Positions 33,549 to 42,375 of a stretch of DNA of 64,000 bases are shown here, in pieces. Position 1 is the stretch's first letter; each line of letters starts with the position of its first letter. Source of the DNA: JAFKFI01 sp963795435 (GTDB taxonomy: Bacteria; Pseudomonadota; Alphaproteobacteria; Acetobacterales; Acetobacteraceae); the NCBI GenBank assembly GCA_963795435.1, contig CAWCHV010000009.1, positions 186,001 through 250,000 of the forward strand. The letters run 5' to 3'. Below the pieces are notes generated by a model. The model did not search any database, was not told where the DNA came from, and saw only the letters and a program-made list of their open reading frames with translations. The position numbers were made by a program, and so were the translations under genes.

Positions 33549-34706
33549 TACCAAGGCTTCGAGATTGTGACTCGAGGGGCTTCCCCGACGCGGCGGCGTT
33601 CTGATTCAAGACGGCGAACGCAGGAGTTCGCCATGCCGATCCCGCTTCGGGCCGATTTTGATGCGTCGCAGCTGCGGTCCGCTGCCCGCCGGAGCAAGGA
33701 CGGTCCGCAGGCGCGGCGATTGCTGGCGTTGGCGGCGATCTACGATGGTGCGAGCCGCACGGAGGCGGCCCGGATCGGCGGTGTGACGTTGCAGATCGTG
33801 CGCGACTGGGTGGTCAAGCTCAACACCCATGGCCCGGACGGCCTGGTCGATCGCAAGGCGCCCGGTCAGCCGTCGCGGCTGAACGACAGGCACCGCGCGG
33901 CGCTGGCCGAGATGATCGAGAGCGGGCCGATCCCCGCAATTCATGGCGTGGTGCGTTGGCGCATCATCGACCTGTGCCAATGGGTCTGGGACGAGTTCCA
34001 GGTCACCATCGCCAAGCAGACGCTCGGCCGCGAGCTGCGCGCGATGGGGTATCGCAAGCTGTCCGCGCGTCCGCGTCATCACGCGCAGGCCGAGGGCGCC
34101 ATCGAGGCTTTTAAAAAAGCTTCCCCGCGCAGCTGGACGCGATCGCGCGCCAGAAGGGCGTCGCTCCCGGCGATGTAGAGATCTGGTTCGGCGATGAAGC
34201 GCGCATCGGTCAGAAAAACAAGATCACGCGACGCTGGGCGAAACGCGGCACCCGGCCATCCGCCCCACACGACCAGCGCACGGCCTCGACCTACATCTTC
34301 GGTGCCATCTGCCCCAAAGAGGGCAAGAGCGTCGGCCTGATCCTGCCCTGGTGCAACACCGAGGCGATGGGCCTGCATCTGGCGGCGATCTCGGCGCAGG
34401 TCGCGCCCGGACGGCACGCGGCGCTTCTTGTCGATCAAGCCGGATGGCACACGTCCGAGAAGCTCGTCGTGCCCGACAACCTCACAATCGTGTCGCTGCC
34501 CGCCAAATGCCCAGAGCTGAACCCGCAAGAGAACGTGTGGGAGTTCATGCGCGACAACTGGCTCTCCAACCGAGTGTTCACCTGCTACGACAACCTGGTC
34601 GACCATTGCTGCGACGCCTGGAACAAACTCGTCGATCAACCTTGGAGAATCATGTCCCTTGGGCTGCGAGACTGGGCGCATGGGTACTAATCGGAGAGTC
34701 CTGGTA
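33549..34706 (+). mobile_element. IS630-family insertion sequence, copy 2
   Basis: A 1158-bp element nearly identical to 6695-7853 but inverted relative to it. Ends: TACCAAGGCTTCGAGATTGT at the left and, read inward from the right, TACCAGGACTCTCCGATTAG. It truncates dctP on its left and abuts the ISAs1-type gene on its right. Together the two copies bracket 25.7 kb as inverted repeats. Confidence 0.9.
33633..34690 (+). CDS. IS630-family transposase, copy 2 (frameshift-joined)
   Basis: Same two-frame structure as copy 1: the first frame from MPIPLRADFDASQLRSAARR reaches the run A6 at 34113-34118 (TTTTAAAAAAG); a -1 slip there gives SFPAQLDAIARQKGVAPGDV and the catalytic half (FGDEARIGQ, LLVDQAGWH, PELNPQENVWEF), ending TAA at 34690. 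The predicted fusion is about 352 aa. Two copies sharing the identical slip site argue that the shift is used. Confidence 0.9.
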
Positions 34707-35821
34707 TTACCCCGCCTGAGTGATGGCGTTGAGGAGGAAGGCGTCGTCCCATCCGGCGGATTTTCGTTTGACGGCGAGGCTTTGCTTGCCCGGGGCGGAT
34801 CGCAGCAGGTTGAGGGCGATGTGGCGGACGGTGGCCATGTTGGCGGGTCCGTGGTCGGTCCGCAGGCGCATGAGGTCATCATGGAAGACCACGTCCATGA
34901 CCCAGTGCAGCCTGTTCTCGACGCCCCAATGTGCGCGCACGGCGCGTGCGGCCAGCCGGGCATCGAGTGATGCCGAGCTGAGATAATAGCGCCGGGCGGT
35001 GGTGGTGTTGTCGTCGCGCTCGACCTCCGCCTCGACCATGACGAGGGCGGCCAGGCCGGGAAAGCGCGGTTCGCCCGGGAAGCGGCGGCTGGTGGTCAGC
35101 CAGCTCACGTCATGGGAGACGGCGTGGCGCCGGGTTTCGATACGGCCGTGATCGCCGTCCACGATCTCGTGGCTGTCGAGGGCGCTGGCGGGTGTGCGCT
35201 CGAAGAACAGCCGCACGTCCTCGGCCAGCGTCGCCCAGTTGTCCTTCAGCGCCAGCAGGTAGTCGGCACCCTTGGCGCGGATGGCTTCGGCGATGGCACG
35301 CTGGCAGCCCATGGCGTCGATGGTCACCAGGGCGCCGGTCAGTTCCAGCCGCTCGAGCAGCAGTGGGATGGCGGTGATCTCGTTGCTCTTGGTCGCCGTG
35401 GCCTCCTGGCCGATGACCAGGCGCTGCCGGGTCGCCCAAGCCGATACCAGGTGGAGCGGGTGGGCATCGCCCCGGCGCGCCCGGCGCGAGGTCTTGCCGT
35501 CGATGGCGACGATGTCGGGCTCGGCGGCGCGCAGGCTCTCCACCCATGCCGTAAAGCATTCGGAGAAGGTCCGCGCGTCGAGCGCGTTCATCACGTCGTT
35601 GAGCGTGTCGTGCGAGGGGACGCCGCGCGCGAACGGCCGCAAACGACGCAGGAAGTCGAGCTTGTGCCCGGCCCATTGCCTGATCTCAACGAAGTTCTGG
35701 CCGCCCGCCAGCGTGCCGCACAGCACACCAGCAGGATCTCGGACAATGGGAACGCCACCTCCCAGGGCTGGCGAGGGTCCGCCAGAGCCGAAAAATGATC
35801 CAGAAGCGCCGGGCCAGCCAT
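34707..35821 (-). pseudogene. ISAs1-family transposase, frameshifted near the N-terminus
   Basis: The start MAGPALLDHFSALADPRQPW EVAFPLSEILLV is in one frame until about 35735; the rest continues in the next frame from LCGTLAGGQNFVEIRQWAGH onward. The DDE residues are present: IVAIDGKTSRR, ALVTIDAMGCQ and HWGVENRLHWVMDVVFHDD. The length (about 370 aa) is right for ISAs1. IS630 copy 2 sits exactly at its stop codon (TAA at 34707-34709), so the right end of the ISAs1 element is lost. Confidence 0.85.
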
Positions 35822-35904
35822 CGGGAAACCTCCGCATCAGAGGCCTCCCAAAAATCAGACTTCAGCCCGCGCCGGAATCCCCCAACCGTTCAAGCGATCG
35901 CCCT

Positions 35905-36091
35905 GGAGACGACGCCGGAGCTTTGGGCCTCGGCTCTGCGTGACGTCAAGGTGCGGATGCGTCCGTTGTTCAAGCAGGAACGGATGGCCGTTTCGGCCGG
36001 GCTGTTCCTGGAAGGGCTGCTCGGCGAGGAGTGGCGCAAGACCGGCTGGATGCGAGCCGAGGCGGCGGGCGACCCCGGCCCCTGGGAACAG
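35905..36091 (+). pseudogene. IS701-family transposase, N-terminal fragment
   Basis: The frame reads ELWASALRDVKVRMRPLFKQ, ERMAVSAGLFLEGLLGEEWR and KTGWMRAEAAGDPGPW, the conserved opening of IS701-family transposases (KTGWM-x-AE-x-AGD-x-x-PW). The catalytic part is absent and the frame drifts into unrelated sequence after 36091. Confidence 0.75.
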
Positions 36092-36234
36092 GAGGAGCGG
36101 CATGAGGGTAATCGGGTTGACGTGCAACGAAGTTTCGCCCAGATGGCGGAGCTCGAGGAAGGCGTGCTGCGGCGGCGTAGCCGGGTGGACCTGGTCCGCG
36201 GCAAGGTGCTGCAGTTCGCGCGCGCACACGCTGC

Positions 36235-36393
36235 GAATGGACGACGAGGTCGTGCTGCAAGCGACCGGCAACACGATGGCGATCGTGCGACTGCTCAAAC
36301 CGTATGTAGGTCGGGTGGTGGTCGCCAACCCCCTGCAGGTGCGTGTGATTGCCGACGCAAAGGCGAAGACCGACCGGATCGACGCGGCGGCAG
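36235..36393 (+). pseudogene. IS110-family transposase fragment
   Basis: DDEVVLQATGNTMAIVRLLK, then VVVANPLQVRVIADAKAKTD and RIDA, is the central DEDD/RuvC-like block of IS110 transposases (E-A/T-T-x-N-T region followed by NP-x-x-x-x-x-I-A-x-A-K-x-K-TD-x-x-DA). About 50 residues remain. Confidence 0.75.
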
Positions 36394-36395
36394 AC

Positions 36396-36650
36396 GTCGT
36401 AGAGCCCCATCGTGCAGTTGGTCAGATGACGTTTGGCCAGTGCGGTCTCGATCGCGGGCTGGCATTCCAGTAACCAGTCCAGGGCGGCGTCGACCTCGCC
36501 GAGACCAAGTGCTTCGCCAAGACTCGAGGCGGCGGTAGCGGGGGAGAGCGCACGGGCGGTCGGCGAGCTTGGAGGCGGGTTCGAGGATTCGGCCGACGAG
36601 GAGCGTGAGGACGAGGTCGCGGCAGCGATTACCGTCGGGGCCATCACTTG
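36396..36650 (-). pseudogene. IS1634-family transposase fragment
   Basis: On the minus strand one frame gives ASSLGEALGLGEVDAALDWL, LECQPAIETALAKRHLTNCT and MGLYDV, while an adjacent one gives RDLVLTLLVGRILEPASKLA. Both match the N-terminal part of IS1634-type transposases (RDL-x-x-A-x-V-x-x-R-x-LEP-x-SKLA ... LAKRHL-x-x-G-x-x-x-x-YDV). It is frameshifted and truncated. Confidence 0.75.
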
Positions 36651-36689
36651 TTGGCTGAACGTTGCAGCCAATCCAGAGAGGAGGCAGAG

Positions 36690-36892
36690 ATGGCAGTAGC
36701 AAGCGTATCGAAGATCACCGCGGCTTCGCCGACCAGTTTCGATGCCGCGATCCAGGAGGCCTCGCCCGCGCCAACAAGACATTGCGCGGGATCACCGGCC
36801 TTCACGTGATCGAGGAGAAGGCGAGCGTGAGCAACGGCAAGATTGCGGAATACCGGGTGACCATGGAAGTGACCTTCATCCTGGAGGGATGA
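36690..36892 (+). pseudogene. Dodecin, frameshifted
   Basis: Dodecin is a 12-subunit flavin-storage protein of about 67 aa. From ATG 36690 (preceded by GAGAGGAGG) the frame reads MAVASVSKITAASPTSFDAA IQE, then runs out of frame at a run of G; in the next frame it continues LARANKTLRGITGLHVIEEK and GKIAEYRVTMEVTFILEG to TGA. A single missing G near 36760 explains the break. All other residues look normal, so this is either very recent or an error in the sequence. Confidence 0.85.
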
Positions 36893-37009
36893 GCCCAATC
36901 GAGGTGGTGAGCGCGCTCCGCCCAACCGCAGGATCGTCGGGCGGCTGACGCCGGGCAGGTGTCGGCCGCCGCGCCGAACGCCCTCTCGGGCTTTCCACCC
37001 CTTCGCGGG

Positions 37010-38917
37010 TCAGATCTCGACCTCAAGGCCGACCTCCACGACCTGGGCGGCCGGAACCCCGAAATACGCGGCCGGGAGATTGGCGTTGAGGTGCATCGTG
37101 GCGAACAGGGATTTTCTCCACACCGCCATGCCGCGGGCCTTCGCGAGGGGGATCACCATCACCCGCCGGAAATAGTACGTGATGTTCTGTGGATCGATGC
37201 CGCGAAGTTCAGGCTCGAGGCAGGCCAGTTTCAACCCCTCCATCACGTCGGGTGTTTCCATGAAGCCGAAATGAAAGAGAACGCGAGTGATCCCGGCGCC
37301 GACCGGCTGCAGGATGATGCGTTGCTGTGGTTCCACCCGGGGCACATCGGTAATGATGGTGCCGATCAGCAGCACCCGCTCGTGCAGGACGCGATTGTGC
37401 CGCAGGTGGTGCGTCAGGCCGAGCGGGATGCCGGTGCTCGCAGCCGTGAAGATCGCCGCGGCCCCGGGTAGCCGGATGGGCGGACTGTCCAGCACCCAGG
37501 CCACGAACTCATCCTCGCGCTGGCGCAGCTTGCCGCGCTGGACCTCGAGCAGCCGCCACCCGGTTCGCCAAGTCAACATGACAAACGCGATGCCACAGGC
37601 CAGCAACAGCGGAAACCAGCCGCCTTCGAGCAGCTTGGTCGCGTTCGCCGCGACGAAGATCAGATCGACGACGAGGAACAGCCCGTTGACCGCCAGGACG
37701 GCGAACAGGTTGTAGCCCCATTGCAGCGCGACCAGGGCGGCGAGCACTGTCGTGATCGCCATCAGCATAGAGACGGCGATCCCGTACGCTCCCCCGAGTG
37801 CGTCCGACGAGCCGAACGCGCCGACCGCCCCGAGCGTGCCCGCGGCGAGAAGCCAGTTCACCAGAGGAATGTAGATCTGGCCCTTCTCGTCGCTCGCGGT
37901 ATGGAGCACGCGCATGCGGGGCAGGAAGCCAAGCTGGATGGATTGCTGCGTCAGGGAGTAGGCGCCCGAGATGATGGCTTGGGACGCGATGATGGTGGCC
38001 ACGGTGGCAAACGCCACCATGGGATAGTGGGCCCACCGCGGGGCGAGCAGATAGAATGGATTGGCGATCGCGCCGGCGTCGGACAGGAGCAGCGCGCCTT
38101 GTCCGAAATAGTTCAGGACGAGACAGGGCAGGACGACAGCGAACCAGCCGAGACGGATCGGCAGACGGCCGAAATGACCCATATCGGCATACATCGCCTC
38201 CCCGCCCGTGACGGCCAGGAAGGCGGCGCCGAGCACCGCGAAACCGATAGCGGGTCCGGCGTGGAGAAGGAAGCTCAGCGCGCTGAACGGGCTGAGCGCG
38301 GCCAGGATGGCGGGCGCGCGAAAGATCCCGGCGAGACCGAGGAGGCCGATCACGGCGAACCACAGCAGCATCGCTGGTCCAAAAATGCTGCCGATGAAGC
38401 CGGTGCCCTTGCGCTGAACCACGAACAGCCCGATCAGGATGAGGACGCTGATGGGCACGACCATCGGCGCGAGCTGCGGCGCGTCGACCTTCAGTCCTTC
38501 CACGGCACTCAGGACTGAGATCGCCGGCGTGATGACGCCGTCGCCATACAGCAGCGCAGCTCCGATCAGCCCGACGACGAGAAGGGACGCGCGCCAGCTT
38601 CCTGGCAGCGCACGCCGGGCGTCGAGAAGCGCGAGCAGCGCCACGATGCCACCCTCGCCGCGATTGTCGGCGCGCATGATGAGAATGGCGTATTTCACGG
38701 AAATGATCATGATCAGCGACCACAGGATCAGCGACACGATGCCCGTGATGCTCTCGGGTGACAGCGTTCCGCCGGAATCGGCCGCCTGCTTGAACGCGTA
38801 GAGCGGGCTCGTGCCAATATCGCCGTAGACGATGCCGAGCGCGGCGAGAGCTGCCGGTACAGGAATTCGCCGAGCGCTGTGCCGGCCTGATTCCGCCGCT
38901 CGAAGAGCTTCGGTCAT
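37010..38917 (-). CDS. kup: Low-affinity potassium transporter Kup
   Basis: A full-length 635-aa KUP-family K+:H+ symporter. The opening ALGIVYGDIGTSPLYAFKQA, then ADNRGEGGIVALLALLDARR, LLYGDGVITPAISVLSAVEG and GGEAMYADMGHFGRLPIRLG are signature motifs; about 12 helices span residues 20-440, followed by a C-terminal cytoplasmic domain (VLHERVLLIGTIITDVPRVE; FHFGFMETPDV) and the typical end YFGVPAAQVVEVGLEVEI. It diverges from the MscS gene across 292 bp containing a short palindrome, which would make sense for osmotic co-regulation. Confidence 0.97.
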   Translation of the reverse strand: MTEALRAAESGRHSARRIPVPAALAALGIVYGDIGTSPLYAFKQAADSGGTLSPESITGIVSLILWSLIMIISVKYAILIMRADNRGEGGIVALLALLDARRALPGSWRASLLVVGLIGAALLYGDGVITPAISVLSAVEGLKVDAPQLAPMVVPISVLILIGLFVVQRKGTGFIGSIFGPAMLLWFAVIGLLGLAGIFRAPAILAALSPFSALSFLLHAGPAIGFAVLGAAFLAVTGGEAMYADMGHFGRLPIRLGWFAVVLPCLVLNYFGQGALLLSDAGAIANPFYLLAPRWAHYPMVAFATVATIIASQAIISGAYSLTQQSIQLGFLPRMRVLHTASDEKGQIYIPLVNWLLAAGTLGAVGAFGSSDALGGAYGIAVSMLMAITTVLAALVALQWGYNLFAVLAVNGLFLVVDLIFVAANATKLLEGGWFPLLLACGIAFVMLTWRTGWRLLEVQRGKLRQREDEFVAWVLDSPPIRLPGAAAIFTAASTGIPLGLTHHLRHNRVLHERVLLIGTIITDVPRVEPQQRIILQPVGAGITRVLFHFGFMETPDVMEGLKLACLEPELRGIDPQNITYYFRRVMVIPLAKARGMAVWRKSLFATMHLNANLPAAYFGVPAAQVVEVGLEVEI

Positions 38918-39121
38918 CTATTCCGCCTCCGTCCGCGACGGCCGCACGCCACGCGCAGCTACCGTCATCTCGGCCACGCGAGCGCGCGCCGCCCGCGCCG
39001 CGAGAGGAAGACTATACAGGACCGTGACGAAGTCGGCGAACCCGACCGCGCCCGGCACGGTCGCCAAGTTCGCGAGAGCGGCTTCCCCGGGCCGTGGCTC
39101 CAGTTCGCCGACCACGCACAA
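38918..39121 (-). CDS. Small ORF immediately upstream of kup, doubtful
   Basis: A 67-codon frame, MCVVGELEPRPGEAALANLA then TVPGAVGFADFVTVLYSLPL, ends directly before the kup ATG. Its position could make it a leader peptide or the end of a lost gene, but it has no recognisable family and the frame is Ala/Arg-rich, so it may be non-coding. Confidence 0.25.
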   Translation of the reverse strand: MCVVGELEPRPGEAALANLATVPGAVGFADFVTVLYSLPLAARAARARVAEMTVAARGVRPSRTEAE

Positions 39122-39144
39122 TGCTGGCCGTCATGCTACATTGC

Positions 39145-39156
39145 CCCCAATTGGGG
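39145..39156. promoter_or_regulatory. Perfect 12-bp palindrome between kup and mscS
   Basis: CCCCAATTGGGG lies in the divergent intergenic region, 54 bp before the annotated mscS ATG and about 230 bp before kup. It is a candidate operator; no regulator is indicated. Confidence 0.3.
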
Positions 39157-39209
39157 AGCGAAGCTGACACGGAGCGGAGGAAGCTATCGACGCGATTGCC
39201 CCATGGCCG

Positions 39210-40523
39210 ATGTTCGTGTCGCTCGAGCAGGCTGCGCAGTTCGGGCGCTGGCTGTTCGGCGACGCCCTTTCCTTGGCCAATATCATCCAGGTCCCTGCAT
39301 TGATCCTGACCGGGGGGATTGCCTGGCTCCTCTGCCGCCCGGTTCGAGGCTGGATCACCGCCTGGATCGGCGCGGTTCCGGAGCATCATCGTTTCGAGTG
39401 GCTCGCGCATCGCCGGTCATGGGTGGCCGATCGGTTGGTGCCGCTGATCACGCCGACCACCTGGGTGGTGGGACTATGGATATCCATTACTGTCGCCGAG
39501 CGCGCAGGTTGGCCGCACGCCGTCGCCCAGATAACCGTGAACCTGCTGCTGGCGTGGCTGGTGATCCGCCTGGCGGCGGACGTGGTGCCCAACGCGGCGC
39601 TCGCGCGCCTGATCGCGGTGCTCGCCTGGACGGTGGCGGCGCTCAACATCGTGCACCTCCTGGGGCCCGCGCTTGATCTGCTCGACAGCGGCGCGATCTT
39701 CGTCGGCGGACTCCGGGTCTCGTTGCTGACGGTCGTCAAGGGTGTGCTGTCGCTGACCGTTCTACTCTGGGCGGCTTCCTTGGGATCTCAGCTGTTCGAA
39801 CGCCGAATCACCCACGTTTCGCAGATCACTCCCCGCGCCCGGGTGCTGCTCGGCAAGCTGCTCAAGACAACGCTGATCACCCTGGCGGTGGTGCTGTCGC
39901 TGGCCAGTGTCGGGGTGGACCTCTCCACTTTTGCGATCTTCACCGGCGCCCTTGGCGTGGGTGTCGGGCTGGGGCTGCAGCGCACCGTCTCGAACCTGTT
40001 TAGCGGGGTCGTCCTGCTGCTGGACAAGTCGATCAAGCCGGGGGACGTCATCCAGGTGGGCGGCACTTATGGCTGGGTGTCCTCGCTCGGCGCCCGCTAC
40101 GTCGCAGTCGAGACTCGCGACGGGACGGAGTTCCTGATCCCCAACGAGGACATCATCACCCAGCAGGTCATCAACTGGTCCCACAACGACGACCGTGTCC
40201 GGCTGAAGGTGCCCCTCCGAGTACCGCACGATTCCGATCTCGACCAGGTCATGGCGCTGATGCTTGAGGCGGCGAGTTTGCCACCGCGGATCCTCGCCTC
40301 ACCGAAGCCCAACGTGCTGATCATGGACTTTGGCGAGAGTGCGATCGAGCTCGAGTTGCGCTTCTGGATTGCCGATGCGCAGAACGGTGTCCACAACGTG
40401 AAGAGCCAGGTCCTGTACGAGATCTGGAGATTGTTTCAGCAGCAAGGCATCCGCATTCCCTACCCCAAGCGCGATCTTTACGTGCGCTCCGCACGGGCGC
40501 CTGACGGGTCCGGGCAGGCGTGA
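39210..40523 (+). CDS. MscS-family mechanosensitive channel
   Basis: A 437-aa protein with about five helices and the MscS core: a pore helix ALGVGVGLGLQRTVSNLFSG, the beta domain VVLLLDKSIKPGDVIQVGGT and the C-terminal alpha/beta domain ending PYPKRDLYV. It opens under membrane tension to release solutes. The best ribosome-binding site, GGAGGAAG (39176-39183), is 26 bp before the ATG; the frame stays open upstream through ATCGACGCGATTGCCCCATGGCCG, so translation may actually begin at a non-ATG codon such as ATT at 39195. It pairs functionally with the divergent kup (osmotic adaptation). Confidence 0.92.
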   Translation: MFVSLEQAAQFGRWLFGDALSLANIIQVPALILTGGIAWLLCRPVRGWITAWIGAVPEHHRFEWLAHRRSWVADRLVPLITPTTWVVGLWISITVAERAGWPHAVAQITVNLLLAWLVIRLAADVVPNAALARLIAVLAWTVAALNIVHLLGPALDLLDSGAIFVGGLRVSLLTVVKGVLSLTVLLWAASLGSQLFERRITHVSQITPRARVLLGKLLKTTLITLAVVLSLASVGVDLSTFAIFTGALGVGVGLGLQRTVSNLFSGVVLLLDKSIKPGDVIQVGGTYGWVSSLGARYVAVETRDGTEFLIPNEDIITQQVINWSHNDDRVRLKVPLRVPHDSDLDQVMALMLEAASLPPRILASPKPNVLIMDFGESAIELELRFWIADAQNGVHNVKSQVLYEIWRLFQQQGIRIPYPKRDLYVRSARAPDGSGQA

Positions 40524-40642
40524 TCGTTGCTTGAACGGACCGGGGCGAGGCCGCGTCGTAGAGTCGACCAACCGCGCAGGGAGCTCGGGTATCTCACAGC
40601 GGGTTGTAGTTGCGTAGTCGGTCAGACCGCCAGAAGGCTGGA

Positions 40643-41224
40643 TCAACACCGCTCGACGATCAGGTAGATCAGTGCCTCGGCCGAGGGGTCGAGATTTTCG
40701 ATCCCATGCGGGGCGTCGGTGCGACAGCTGCAGCTGTCGCCGGCGGCGAGTTCGGCCGTTTCATCACCCACGGTGACGCGGACGGCTCCGGTGGCCACAT
40801 GCATATGCTCGACCGTGCCAGGAACGTGAGCGGCCGTCGGCCCCAGGACGGTCGCCGGAGGAATCTGATACCGTACGAAGTCAATGCGGCTGCCGGGGGC
40901 CGCGGGCCCCAGGCTGCTCCACCGGGCGGGGTGCTCACCGCCGGCGCCCTCGCCTCGGCGCAAGACGCGAATGCGCGGCGCCGGACCCGTACCCCCATCA
41001 ATCAGAGCCGCCGCACTGACCCCCAGCGCCTGGGCGAGCCGGACCACGGTGATGACGGTCGGCGACTTCGTCCCACGTTCGATGTCCGAGATCATCGAGG
41101 ACGAGATGCCGCTGCGCCCGGCCAACTCTCGCAGGCTGAAGCCGGCGGCCTCGCGCCGCCGCTTGAGGGCGCGCCCTGTGCGGAGGCTAATTTCGTCCTC
41201 TAAAGTTGACAACATGTCCTCCAT
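40643..41224 (-). CDS. XRE-family regulator with C-terminal cupin
   Basis: A 193-aa transcription factor: helix-turn-helix at residues 17-72 (RREAAGFSLRELAGRSGISS; MISDIERGTKSPTVITVVRL) and a cupin sensor domain at about 110-188 (HVPGTVEHMHVATGAVRVTV; ELAAGDSCSCRTDAPHGIEN). Such proteins (PuuR/SutR type) sense a small molecule with the cupin. It is divergent from the tandem-cupin gene with only 38 bp between the starts; the perfect repeat GTTG-A-CAAC at 41205-41213, just inside its own 5' end, is a plausible operator. ATG at 41215 is an alternative start. Confidence 0.9.
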   Translation of the reverse strand: MEDMLSTLEDEISLRTGRALKRRREAAGFSLRELAGRSGISSSMISDIERGTKSPTVITVVRLAQALGVSAAALIDGGTGPAPRIRVLRRGEGAGGEHPARWSSLGPAAPGSRIDFVRYQIPPATVLGPTAAHVPGTVEHMHVATGAVRVTVGDETAELAAGDSCSCRTDAPHGIENLDPSAEALIYLIVERC

Positions 41225-41262
41225 AGTGCACGAACGGCCCCTCCAGGCAAGGAGCAGAGGCG

Positions 41263-41820
41263 ATGGACCAGACCGAATTCAAAACTGATCTGCGGCGCGA
41301 GGGCTATCGCGTCGTGAACAGTGCTGTGAAGCCCAACCTGACCGCGCCGAATCATTGTCATGACTTCGACGCCAAGGCGTTGGTCCTGGGTGGCGAGATC
41401 ACGATCACACGCAATAACAACCCGACCGTCTTCCGCACCGGGCAGTGCTTCGAGGTCCCGACGGGCTGCATGCATGCCGAGCATGTTGGGCCGGAAGGGG
41501 TCGCCCTTCTGTCGGGCCGACGCCGCAACGGTCCGCTCACCCGTGAGGCGTTCGAGAGCGACCTGCGCCGAGAGGGTTTCGAGGTCGTGCATGGCGGTCT
41601 GAAGCCCTGCTTTTCCGAGGAACTGCACGCACACGACTTTGACGCGCGGATCATGGTGTTGAGCGGCGAGATTACGGTGACCCGCGACAATAAGGCGGAT
41701 ACGTTCCGGGCCGGCGACCACTGCGAAATACCAGCCGGTTGTCAGCACACTGCGAAGGTAGGACCGGAAGGTGTCGCTTATATGGTCGGCAAGGCTTATC
41801 GCCGAGCATCCGTCAACTGA
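41263..41820 (+). CDS. Tandem (duplicated) single-domain cupin protein
   Basis: A 185-aa protein made of two homologous ~90-residue cupins. Each begins with F-x-x-DLRREG (FKTDLRREGYRVV; FESDLRREGFEVV), then HCHDFDAKALVLGGEITITR or HAHDFDARIMVLSGEITVTR and EVPTGCMHAEHVGPEGVALL or EIPAGCQHTAKVGPEGVAYM. The His-x-His...Glu...His metal set is present in both halves. Single-domain relatives are common; the fused duplication is unusual in my experience. Its likely regulator is the divergent XRE-cupin protein. AAGGAGCAGAGGCG precedes the ATG. Substrate or ligand unknown. Confidence 0.8.
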   Translation: MDQTEFKTDLRREGYRVVNSAVKPNLTAPNHCHDFDAKALVLGGEITITRNNNPTVFRTGQCFEVPTGCMHAEHVGPEGVALLSGRRRNGPLTREAFESDLRREGFEVVHGGLKPCFSEELHAHDFDARIMVLSGEITVTRDNKADTFRAGDHCEIPAGCQHTAKVGPEGVAYMVGKAYRRASVN

Positions 41821-41867
41821 ACGAATCTCCAAGGCTTCCTGCAAACGGCTGGTTGTACCGGTCGCTT

Positions 41868-42030
41868 TTCAGTCGTTTGCAATTCGTCGCGTGTTGACCT
41901 GTGCGCCGTTCTCAAGCGCCATCGAGATGAAGGTGGCGCGCATCGAATGCGCTGAGTAGTCGCGTGACTCCGGCGAATAGTCGAAGCAGCGGCGCGTCGT
42001 GCTCACGCGCTGCATCCGGTCCCATGCGAT
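41868..42030 (-). pseudogene. Tyrosine recombinase, C-terminal remnant
   Basis: A minus frame contains YSPESRDYSAHSMRATFISM, then ALENGAQVNTRRIAND. The HSMRATF block is the His-x-x-Arg catalytic box of phage-type integrases, followed by the (A)LENGA helix; the Tyr-containing end is missing. From 42031 to 42375 I see no assignable gene. Confidence 0.6.
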
Positions 42031-42375
42031 GACAGCGCGATGATCGATCTGGCGCAGTTGATCCGTGTCGGCGATTCATGAAGTGATGTACGTCGAGCCG
42101 ATAAGCGCGGCGCGTGCGCGCGCTCTATTGCTTCGCCAGCCAGCGCTTTGAGACAATTGGCTGCAGCCGGCGCGCCCGCCGCCTCGATTGCCGCGCGGAC
42201 GCCGGCGCACCGGGCCGCCACTGCGGTAGCGTCCGGCGCCGAGGTGCCAACGGAGCGAAGGTTGAGGTCCGTTTCAGGTCGCATCGAAGTCTTAATGCCG
42301 CTTTCGTCAGCAAGTCGAAGTCAGGACCGATGACGGCATTGCGAACCCCCACCAACACAGGATTCGATGCACCCC

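Noticed and set aside
6695..34706. A composite transposon bounded by the two IS630 copies
   Set aside because: IS630 elements rarely form composite transposons, the contents are ordinary chromosomal genes, and the outer flanks show different disrupted genes (IS remnant at one side, dctP and ISAs1 at the other).
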